Assembly: GCA_023399215.1 (NCBI GenBank)
Contig: JAEWQJ010000022.1
Coordinates: 62,001-126,000, forward strand
Reading direction: 5' to 3'
From: Methanobacteriota archaeon
GTDB lineage: Archaea; Halobacteriota; Methanosarcinia; Methanosarcinales; Methanosarcinaceae
Length of the DNA: 64,000 nucleotides
Shown here: positions 35,906 to 43,803 of the stretch, in pieces
Position numbering within the stretch: position 1 is the first letter of the stretch
How the letters are laid out: every line of letters starts with the position of its first letter
Made by a program: the position numbers and the translations under genes
The notes under the pieces: model-generated
Told to the model about the DNA's origin: nothing
The model's database searches: none
What the model saw: only the letters and a program-made list of their open reading frames with translations

Positions 35906-36114
35906 GGCTCTTCACTATTTCATGTGGGTAACTCAAATTTTAGTTTTCCTAATTTTGGAGAGATCATATTAATAAAATAATATATGTTTTTAAAGTCTCT
36001 TGCATTTCTTTTTTGCAACTGTACGATACGTTAATTCCCTAGAGAATTCCATTGGGTTATTTTGGAAATAGTGAATCTTCGCTATTTCGAGTAGGTAACT
36101 TACATTTAGTTTCT
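35906..36114. repeat. Two diverged ~44-bp direct copies in the pseudogene gap
   Basis: 35906-35950 and about 36072-36114 share TCTTC-CTATTTC-GT-GGTAACT and then an ATTTAGTTT-like end. They flank unremarkable AT-rich DNA and may be remnants of an inserted element. Confidence 0.5.
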
Positions 36115-36183
36115 AAACGAGCATGAAATTCGTTGAATAACAAGCACAAAAATATTAAAGTTATTTCAAGCATTTTCATGCCA
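36113..36183. repeat. ~70-bp MITE-like element, copy 1
   Basis: Begins CTAAACGAGCATGAAATTC and ends TTTTCATGCC, so GCATGAAA and TTTCATGC form terminal inverted repeats. Related to copy 2 at 54919-54988. Read on the minus strand, both copies give a similar peptide (GMK-L--T-I-LCL---EFH-RL), hinting at descent from a once-coding sequence. Confidence 0.6.
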
Positions 36184-36645
36184 AATGTTGAAGTCACATG
36201 TATAAAATAGAAAAACAGTTGTTGCTGAAAATAACATTCAAGCTCGATATTTTCCAATTTGACCGGAATACTTTATAACTAAGTAATTATTTTCAACCCA
36301 TACAAAACAGTGAAGAATCAAGAAAAGTTTAACGGGATCAAATCGGCAAAAATATTAATAATGCCCTCAAAAGTAAGAAAGTTTATCTATGTCCTTGCTC
36401 GAGTCCTAGCTCTGTAATACTTCTGTACTTATAAATGGAAAGTGTGATGTATTAAAAGAATCGAATTATTATTCAACTATTACTTAATATGAAATATTCA
36501 ATCTAAATCAAATTATTATTCTACTATCACTCACTTATAAAATATGCAAATTAAATCAAATTGTTAGTCTATTAGTATTCATTATGAAAAGCATATAAAC
36601 TGTTAAATCGCTTGCGCTAATAAATTGCTTTCTGGAGAACGGAGT

Positions 36646-39600
36646 ATGATGGATGAGTTAATCTCTATTTATAACCATACTAACTACGATTTCAGGAATT
36701 ATGCATTTCCTGGGGATAAATTATCAGATATATTCAATGAGTGGGTTGATTATTACCGCATGAAATTTGCAATTGCAAAAATGATCCACCCAATGTCTAT
36801 ACTGGAAATCGGAGTCAGATACGGTTATAGTGCGATAACTTTTCTTAAGGCTTCAGAAAATGCAACTTATCTGGGGATAGATAACAATTCTGATACTTTT
36901 GGAGGAAATAAAGAGGAGGGTAACTGGGCCAAAAGAATCACACAAAATTACAAGGCAGAATTTTTGCTGGCCAATAGCCGGTCAATGCCTACATTACCTG
37001 GAGATTTCTATGACCTTATTCATATTAATGATCATCAGGATGGAGACAGTACATTCCATAATTTAGAACTTGCACTGGAAAAAGGAAAATGGATTCTGGT
37101 TGACGGTTATTTCTGGTCTAAAGAAAATTTATTGAGCACAACTTATTTTTTAAATAAATATAAGGACTTTATCGAATTTGCTGTAACAATACCTTCCTAT
37201 GCAGGCGAACTGTTGATTAAAACTAAAAGTTCAGCTAAGCATATGTTCGTAGAAGGCTTGAGTAAGGAAAATTCGGACCTAGAGGGCATTATTGACTCTT
37301 ATAAAAGGTATAAAGGCAGAGAATTTGAGAATTCTCGTTTAATTTCCATATCCTGTCTTGCTAATCCGAATAAAGACATGAATATACTGGATGTAGGCTG
37401 TGGCAGAGGTGAGCTTTCCTACACCTTATCAAAGTCCGGAGCTCATGTAACCGGAATTGACGATTCTTCTTCTGCGATTAAGACGGCTAAAGCTAAATAT
37501 TTAGCCAATAGCTCGATGAAGAAACTGGAATTTATTCAAGACAATTTTTTAAATCATAAGTTTAATAAAAAATATGACAGAATTATTGCAACAGATCTAA
37601 TTGAGCGCGTTCCAGAAGATAAACTTGAATTAGTTATTCTAAAAATCGCCGAACTCCTTAAAGAAGACGGTTTATTTATTACATATATTTACCCCAATAA
37701 GTTGTACTACCAATATACATATGAAGAAAAGCGAAAAATCGCAAAGGAAATAGGGCTTTATATTCCTGAAAACCCCAGGACGTTTTATGAAGATCTGAGA
37801 CATGTCAATGAACAAACTCCTCAAAGCCTGTTCCTTAATTTAAATAAATATTTTTCACATATATTGACATGGGTAAACGATTCTCAAGATTTAGCAGGTT
37901 CACTCACTCACTCTTTTAGTTCGGAAGAGTATAATAATGCCAGAACTATCCTTGCTGTAAGTTCTTTTGAAGATCTAGACAGGGATCGGATTGTTCAATT
38001 ATTATCTCCCATAAAACTTGACCGCAATGGATTAAATGTAGAAGCTCTGTCGAAAAAAGATTCAATTAACACTTTCTCAAATAAAAAATTCAAGTTACAT
38101 ATAACTCTTAAGAATAACGGAAAAGAGCGACTTGTATCTCTACCTCCTTGTCCTGTAAATATCTCGTATCACTGGTTGAAAACTGATGGCACATGTGAAG
38201 TTTTTGATGGACTTAGGACTGGAATACTACCTGCTTTAAATCCTAATGAACAGCGGGATCTTCAAGTAGATATTGTCGCTCCTCAAGAGCATGGGGAATA
38301 TCAGTTACAAATTGACCTCGTGCAGGAAGGCTGTTTCTGGCTTCAGGAAATTACTAATAAGCCTTTACTTAACATTAGCGCAAAAGTTGAGCAAAACCCG
38401 GATGAATGCAGGTTAGAGGAATCAAAAATGGATACGTTCGAGATTAAAGACGATGAAATCAATGTTGAAGAGATTATGGAAAAAATTCGTGAGAACATAA
38501 GGGAAAGAAAAGAAAATGAGGATCCTAAGGATACTGAAAAGATAGAACATGGATTTTCAGAGGTCTCCTCAAATACAAGAAGTTTCCAGGAATCCGGAAT
38601 AATTAATTCGGATTATGATCTTCGTAACGATACCTATTCTATCAGTTCTCATCGTCCATTTTTGGGCCCATTTTTAATAAAAGGTAGAAAATTAGTTTAC
38701 GGAGAGGTCAGACGTTATGTCGACCCCGTATTCCAGAAACAAAGTCAACTTAACTATAACCTTGAAGGCGTTCTCAATGATGCAAGAGAGACCGCAGACT
38801 TCTGTTCTGATAAAGTGGAGAAATTAAAATCGGAAATAGAACAACTCGAGGATGAAAACAAACTACTAAAATCTAAAGTTGAGCAGCTAAGTAGTGAAAC
38901 TGAAAATTTAAAATCTGAAGTTATCAGCAGTATAAAGAAAGAAGTCGAATCTATAGTTTCTGCTGTTAATCTGGACCTTGAGAACAAAGCCTGGCTTAAC
39001 AGAGTACTTGAATCCAGAATACAGAAAGGACTTGCAAGTCAGGGAACAGATTCTTCTGGAAAGGCTAACGCCCAGAATGCCTCTGGAAAAGCTAATGCTC
39101 AGATTAATTCTTCCGGAAAAGCTGCCCAGAATAATTCCTTCGGAAAGACCAATGCTCAGAATAATGCATCCGGAAAGGCTAACACCCAGGCTACGGTCTC
39201 TGGAAACGCAAATATACAGGCTAATGCCTCTGGAAACGCTGATCCTCAGATTAACTATTATGTATTTGAAGAAAGGTTCCGCGGTTCGAGAGAAAATGTC
39301 CTGCAGCATCAGACAAACTTTATAGGTTATTTTGAGAATTGCACCAATGTGCTTGACATTGGGTGTGGACGGGGAGAGTTTCTGGAACTAGCAAAACAAA
39401 AAGGTATCAATGCTCGAGGAATTGATGTCGATGAGGACATGATAAGCTTCTGTAAATCTAAGGGTCTGAATGCCGAATTAAAAGACGCTATAAAAACTCT
39501 TGAAGAGATCAAGGACAAAAGCCTCGATGGGATTTTCATAAGTCAGGTAGTTGAACACCTAAATCCCAGGTATTTTGTTAATATGTTGAATCTTTGCAAC

Positions 39601-39927
39601 AAAAAAATGAAATACGGTTTTTACATTATTATCGAGACCGTTAACCCTCTATCTTTATTCTCCCTCGCGAACTTTTACATAGATCTCTCTCACATAAAAC
39701 CTGTGCATCCTGAGACTCTAAAATTTTTAGTCAACAATGCAGGTTTCCGTGATATTGAAACGAAATTTTTGTCCCCTGTACCTCCTGAAATGAAATTGAA
39801 AAAGTTTCCGAATCTCGAGGACACCGACCAGGACAAATCAATGATTGATATCTCTAACCAAAACATAGACATGATAAACGATGCCTTATATGGAGCCCAG
39901 GACTATGCGGTGATTGGGAAGAAATAA
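36646..39927 (+). CDS. Triple-methyltransferase fusion protein of the glycan island
   Basis: 1093 aa. Domain 1: class I methyltransferase-like (ILEIGVRYGYSAITFL, about 52-70). Domain 2: a second one (NILDVGCGRGELSYTL at about 246). Residues about 480-570: a beta-sandwich (FKLHITLKNNGKE to QLQIDLVQEG). From 595 on it parallels the stand-alone methyltransferase at 32098: MDTFEIKDDE start, RRYVDPVFQKQ, coiled coil (about 706-767), a Ser-Gly-Lys-Ala-Asn repeat linker (about 802-868), and domain 3 (NVLDIGCGRGEFLEL at about 902). An internal ATG at 38428 keeps an AGAGGA ribosome site. ATG 36646 is chosen because GGAGAACGGAG precedes it; a TTG at 36625 has none. Confidence 0.85.
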   Translation: MMDELISIYNHTNYDFRNYAFPGDKLSDIFNEWVDYYRMKFAIAKMIHPMSILEIGVRYGYSAITFLKASENATYLGIDNNSDTFGGNKEEGNWAKRITQNYKAEFLLANSRSMPTLPGDFYDLIHINDHQDGDSTFHNLELALEKGKWILVDGYFWSKENLLSTTYFLNKYKDFIEFAVTIPSYAGELLIKTKSSAKHMFVEGLSKENSDLEGIIDSYKRYKGREFENSRLISISCLANPNKDMNILDVGCGRGELSYTLSKSGAHVTGIDDSSSAIKTAKAKYLANSSMKKLEFIQDNFLNHKFNKKYDRIIATDLIERVPEDKLELVILKIAELLKEDGLFITYIYPNKLYYQYTYEEKRKIAKEIGLYIPENPRTFYEDLRHVNEQTPQSLFLNLNKYFSHILTWVNDSQDLAGSLTHSFSSEEYNNARTILAVSSFEDLDRDRIVQLLSPIKLDRNGLNVEALSKKDSINTFSNKKFKLHITLKNNGKERLVSLPPCPVNISYHWLKTDGTCEVFDGLRTGILPALNPNEQRDLQVDIVAPQEHGEYQLQIDLVQEGCFWLQEITNKPLLNISAKVEQNPDECRLEESKMDTFEIKDDEINVEEIMEKIRENIRERKENEDPKDTEKIEHGFSEVSSNTRSFQESGIINSDYDLRNDTYSISSHRPFLGPFLIKGRKLVYGEVRRYVDPVFQKQSQLNYNLEGVLNDARETADFCSDKVEKLKSEIEQLEDENKLLKSKVEQLSSETENLKSEVISSIKKEVESIVSAVNLDLENKAWLNRVLESRIQKGLASQGTDSSGKANAQNASGKANAQINSSGKAAQNNSFGKTNAQNNASGKANTQATVSGNANIQANASGNADPQINYYVFEERFRGSRENVLQHQTNFIGYFENCTNVLDIGCGRGEFLELAKQKGINARGIDVDEDMISFCKSKGLNAELKDAIKTLEEIKDKSLDGIFISQVVEHLNPRYFVNMLNLCNKKMKYGFYIIIETVNPLSLFSLANFYIDLSHIKPVHPETLKFLVNNAGFRDIETKFLSPVPPEMKLKKFPNLEDTDQDKSMIDISNQNIDMINDALYGAQDYAVIGKK
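38415..38430 (+). promoter_or_regulatory. Internal ribosome-binding site and start codon inside the fusion gene
   Basis: GAGGA at 38415-38419 lies 8 nt before an in-frame ATG (38428-38430). The peptide from that ATG aligns with the true N-terminus of the 32098 gene product. It could yield a separate 499-aa methyltransferase, or be a scar of gene fusion. Confidence 0.55.
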
Positions 39928-40018
39928 AGAATCCAGTGACAGGAAATCATGAATAAGTAGAAATTTTGCTTGCTTTCTACTTTCTTTAAGGTTGTGAGAT
40001 AACTCTGGAGCAGTGTTA

Positions 40019-41188
40019 ATGAAGATTGCATTTGTTGTTCCCTGGTATGGAGAGATTCCGGGCGGTGCGGAAAGTGAATATAAAAATACGGCTGAGAACC
40101 TTTCCAGAAATGGGATTGAAGTTGAAATCCTTACTACCTGCGTGAAAGAGTTCAATTCGGATTGGAACTCCAATTATTATGAAGAAGGAGTATTCCAACT
40201 AAATAACGTTATAATTCGAAGATTTAAAGTCCGACAAAGGAACAATAGACTATTTGATCATGTTAACTCAAAATTGATACACAACCAGAAACTTTCGGTG
40301 AAAGAAGAGCAGATATACATCGAAGAGATGATTAATAGCGATAATCTTTACCGATACCTTGAAACTCATGGTTCCGACTACAATTACTTCCTGTTTATAC
40401 CTTACATGTTCGGAACTACATATTATGGGTCTCAAATCCACCCGAAAAAATCATTTTTGATACCCTGTCTTCACGATGAAAGCTACGCATATATGGATAT
40501 TTATAAGAATATGTTCCAGAACGTGGCAGGGCTAATATTCCATGCTGAACCCGAAGAAAAACTGGCAAACGAAATATTCGACATTAAAGGCAAGCAGATA
40601 ATTATAGGAGAAGGCATAGACACCAGTATTTCCTTTGAAGCAAAAAGATTTCGGGAGAAATATAGAATATATGATAACTTCATTCTTTATGCTGGAAGGC
40701 GGGAGCCAGGTAAAAACACTCCTCTCCTAATTGACTTTTTTTGTAAGTATAAGCTGAAAAATCAGAATGAGCTTAAGCTCGTCTTGATGGGAAGCGGAGA
40801 GGTAAGTATCCCGGAAAAGTTTAAAAAAGAGATATTTGACCTGGGTTTTGTTCAGAAACAGGATAAATATGATGCGTTTGCTGCTGCAAGTCTTTTTTGC
40901 CAACCCTCAATTAAAGAAATATTTTCAACAGTGATAATGGAATCGTGGTTATGTCTTACCCCAGTCCTGGTTCATTCCGGATGCGCTGTAACAAAGGACC
41001 ATTGTATTAAAGGTAGGTCTGGATTGTATTTTGAGAATTACGAGGAGTTTGAAGGCTGCGTTAACTTTTACTTAAATAATCCTCAGTTAAGAAGAAAAAT
41101 GGCTATAAATGGGAAGAAATATGTAGATGAGAACTTTAACTGGGACCTGATTATTAAAAAATATATACGGTTTCTTGAAGAGGCTTGA
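40019..41188 (+). CDS. GT4 glycosyltransferase, module 2 first copy
   Basis: 389 aa, paralogue of the enzyme at 33514 (same length, shared VPWYGEIPGGAES, LTTCVKEF, PYMFGTTYYGS and LHDESYAY). EX7E is EIFSTVIME. ATG at 40019 with GGAG eight bases upstream; a GTG at 40013 is too close to that site. The stop overlaps the next start region. Its intactness suggests function alongside, or divergent specificity from, the module 1 copy. Confidence 0.88.
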   Translation: MKIAFVVPWYGEIPGGAESEYKNTAENLSRNGIEVEILTTCVKEFNSDWNSNYYEEGVFQLNNVIIRRFKVRQRNNRLFDHVNSKLIHNQKLSVKEEQIYIEEMINSDNLYRYLETHGSDYNYFLFIPYMFGTTYYGSQIHPKKSFLIPCLHDESYAYMDIYKNMFQNVAGLIFHAEPEEKLANEIFDIKGKQIIIGEGIDTSISFEAKRFREKYRIYDNFILYAGRREPGKNTPLLIDFFCKYKLKNQNELKLVLMGSGEVSIPEKFKKEIFDLGFVQKQDKYDAFAAASLFCQPSIKEIFSTVIMESWLCLTPVLVHSGCAVTKDHCIKGRSGLYFENYEEFEGCVNFYLNNPQLRRKMAINGKKYVDENFNWDLIIKKYIRFLEEA

Positions 41189-41190
41189 AT

Positions 41191-41751
41191 ATGGAAATTC
41201 ATCAAATGTTGCCAACCTTTAGTCCTGGTGATGCAATAGGCAATGAGGTTATTGAGATTAATAAAATCCTTAGAAAATGTGGTTATGACTCACAGATATA
41301 CCCTGAAAATATCCACCCTGACGCTGAAAATATCCATCCGAAAGTGGATGTTAAATATCTTGAATATGACAAAGTCTCTTCAAAAGACAACGTGTTAATA
41401 TTTCATTTCTCTATAGGCTCCTATGTCTCTAATTATGTAAAACAATTGTCAGATAAAAAAATAATAAAGTTTCATGGAATTATGCCTGAAAAATATCTTT
41501 ACGGAATCAAAGATTATGTCCAGTATTTACTGGTATGGGAAAGAGAAAAGCTCAATTTAGATCCAGAAATAACCGACCTGGCACTGGCAAATTCTCGATA
41601 TACTTAGCTAGAGCTAAATAAACTGGGGTTTAAAAATACTGAGATTTTTCCACTTTTACCGGACCTTAATGTTTACAATGAAAGACTAAAATATTTTGAA
41701 AGACCGACTATGAAAAACTTACTAAAAGATTATATTCAAAAGGTGATCTAA
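41191..41751 (+). pseudogene. Truncated GT4 glycosyltransferase with in-frame amber codon
   Basis: Starts MEIHQMLPTFSPGDAIGNEV like the intact 34686 gene. After 138 codons from the ATG (two more if TTG 41185 is used) comes TAG at 41605-41607. The frame continues LELNKLGFKNTEIFPLLPD, still aligned with the intact paralogue (LELQKMGFKNTDVLPI), to TAA at 41749-41751, which overlaps the next ATG (TAATG). The donor-binding domain with EX7E is absent, so glycosyltransferase activity is unlikely. Either a pseudogene, or a short acceptor-domain protein read through with pyrrolysine. Confidence 0.75.
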
Positions 41752-42932
41752 TGAAAATCGCCTTAGTCGTCCAGCGGTATGGCCCGGAAGTTAATGGAGG
41801 TGCCGAATTCCACTGCAGGCTAGTAGCTGAACATTTATCAAAATACTTTAAGGTAGAGGTGTTAACTACCTGTGCAGTAGACTACACAACCTGGAAGAAT
41901 GAATATCCTGCAGGGATCGAAACCTTAAATGGAGTGCGGGTCAGGAGATTTCGTGTTGATTATGAAAGAGATTTACTGGCATTTAATAAATTCTCTGAGA
42001 AAATTTTTGGAAATAGCCCCACCTACGAAGACGAAGTTAAATGGATGAAAATGCAGGGCCCGTATTCAACACACCTTTTAAATTATATAAAAAATGCTAA
42101 AGATGATTATACTTGCTTTATATTTTTTACTTATCTTTACTGTACTACCTTCTTCGGCCTTCCACAGGTGAAAGAAAAAGCACTGCTTGTCCCTACGGCA
42201 CACGACGAACCTCCTATCTATTTGTCGATATTTGATTCGCTCTTCAAATCCCCCAGACGATTTATTTTTAACACCGAAGAAGAGAAGAATTTTGTCACCT
42301 CAAAATTCAGGGTTTCGAATATACCTTCTGATGTTGTGGGTGTAGGTATAGATATTCCGGATAAAACTAATGCAGCTTTGTTTGCCTGCAAGTATAATCT
42401 GGATGATTTCATTATCTTTGTCGGAAGAGTAGACGAGTCTAAAGGTTGTCAGGAGCTGTTTGAGTATTTTCTTCGGTATAAACAGGAAAAGGAATCTTCG
42501 GTTAAACTCGTGTTACTGGGAAAACAGACTATGAAGATCCCTCAAAGTCCTGATATCCTGTCCTTAGGTTTTGTCTCTGAGCAGGACAAGTTTGAAGGAA
42601 TCAAAGCGGCAAAATTATTAGTAATGCCCTCAAAGTACGAAAGTTTGTCCATGGTTCTGCTTGAATCCTGGCTCTGTAAAACTCCTGTACTTGTAAATGG
42701 GAGGTGTGACGTGTTAAAAGGTCAGTGTATCAGAGGCAATGCCGGCCTGTACTACGAAAACTATGAGGAATTTAAGGCGTGTCTGGACCTTCTACTGGCA
42801 AAGGATGAAATGAGGAATGTTATGGGTAAAAATGGGATGGAGTTTGTTTTGCAAAATTACTCATGGGAAAATATAGAAAATAAGTATATTTCAATATTGC
42901 AGGAAATTGAAAATCTATCCTTACCGGACTGA
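41751..42932 (+). CDS. GT4 glycosyltransferase, module 2 third gene
   Basis: 393 aa. N-terminal VVQRYGPEVNGGAEFHCRL; donor domain with FVGRVDESKG and EX7E ESLSMVLLE, then CKTPVLVNGRCDVLKGQC. AGGTGAT precedes the ATG, and the preceding frame's TAA overlaps the start. It is the intact version of the gene decayed at 35.7-36.5 kb. It ends the glycan island; no further same-strand gene follows for 9 kb. Confidence 0.88.
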   Translation: MKIALVVQRYGPEVNGGAEFHCRLVAEHLSKYFKVEVLTTCAVDYTTWKNEYPAGIETLNGVRVRRFRVDYERDLLAFNKFSEKIFGNSPTYEDEVKWMKMQGPYSTHLLNYIKNAKDDYTCFIFFTYLYCTTFFGLPQVKEKALLVPTAHDEPPIYLSIFDSLFKSPRRFIFNTEEEKNFVTSKFRVSNIPSDVVGVGIDIPDKTNAALFACKYNLDDFIIFVGRVDESKGCQELFEYFLRYKQEKESSVKLVLLGKQTMKIPQSPDILSLGFVSEQDKFEGIKAAKLLVMPSKYESLSMVLLESWLCKTPVLVNGRCDVLKGQCIRGNAGLYYENYEEFKACLDLLLAKDEMRNVMGKNGMEFVLQNYSWENIENKYISILQEIENLSLPD

Positions 42933-43803
42933 AACGTTAGAAGATTTAGTACCAGGCATTTATAAATCCTAATCAAAGATGCTACTATCCTCAATAATCT
43001 AACAATTATGGAATACATTGAGAGAATAGGATAGGTTAATTACTCCTCCCTGAATCCTTTGTCTCAAAGTTCGGATTAGAGGAGAAGCTTCTTGGTTCAT
43101 TCCTTTCTCTTTTGAGAACAAGTCCCCAGGCTCTTTTCCACGTTCCGCATGTGTCAGCGCATGTGTCAGCGCATGTGTCAGATAATTATAAGATTTTGAT
43201 ATTGAAGTGAAAATTTTTTGATATTGATCCCTAATTTCACAGAAGCATGCATTTTACCCCTTTCCGCAGATGTCCCATCAATTTTCAAAAGTTTTTCTGC
43301 CATCGTTTTTGCTGAAAATCGTCTTAATTACTCAAAAGTGTATTTTTTAAATATCCCACCGTTTTCGACTTTTTGCCTTTATTGAAAATTTTCAGTATCC
43401 ATCTCCTGAAGCATCGGTTGAGGTAACAACTGCAGATTTTTAAAGAATTTTCCAAAAACAATAACAAGGAAAGTGTTATTTTTTTGAAGACATTTATGGA
43501 AGGTTGAAAATATAATAAATTTGTAGAAATATAAATATATGGAAATATAAATAAGTTGTCAAACCTAATTGAACCAAAAAAAAGGAAAATATTCAGCATC
43601 AATTAGTCGAGGCTGTCAAACTAAAATCATAAGATAGTAACTTAAAATCGCAAAGAAAAGTCAGCTCTCAAATCTGGTAAGGCAGATCAAAGATGAAAGA
43701 TAGGTCAAAGATGATCTTGTTATCATATTTGATAAAATAATTTCCCCACTCCGTTTAACCCTGATCTTTTTTCTCTTTTTTTAATTTAAGGGTTTATTAG
43801 CTT
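42933..43803. other. Gap between glycan island and subtilase gene
   Basis: No gene. It holds a repeat arm at 43112-43204 (listed separately) and, just before the subtilase stop, a 3' flank (43740-43803, AATTTCCCCACTCCGTTTA and on) also found behind the TolB-type gene at 46573-46634. Confidence 0.55.
43112..43204 (+). repeat. Inverted-repeat arm, left copy
   Basis: TTGAGAACAAGTC through TATAAGATTTTGATATTG is related to the reverse complement of 46305-46390 (shared TTGAGAACAAGTC, TCCACGTTCC, GTGTCAGATAA and ATTTTGAT). This copy carries an extra expansion: CGCATGTGTCAG three times at 43146-43181. The arms flank the subtilase gene. Confidence 0.7.

Larger units (their letters stand above)
35740..36458 (+). 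pseudogene. Decayed GT4 glycosyltransferase, relic of module 1 third gene
   Basis: Two fragments match the intact gene at 41751-42932. 35740-35860 corresponds to its first 35 codons (YGLEVNEGTEFHYKL against YGPEVNGGAEFHCRL) and carries an in-frame TAG in place of Gln. 36318-36458 corresponds to the EX7E region, with frameshifts and stops (for example CTCTGTAATAC for CTCTGTAAAAC). The middle is replaced by about 450 bp of unrelated AT-rich DNA containing a repeated element. Clearly non-functional. Confidence 0.85.

Noticed and set aside
36057..36257. 66-codon minus-strand ORF in the pseudogene gap
   Set aside because: It spans the MITE-like element; the peptide similarity with the second element copy is explained by shared DNA, and no start signal is seen.
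43324..43602. 92-codon minus-strand ORF between the glycan island and the subtilase
   Set aside because: Phe/Leu/Ile-rich reading of AT-rich DNA with no ribosome site or recognisable motif.
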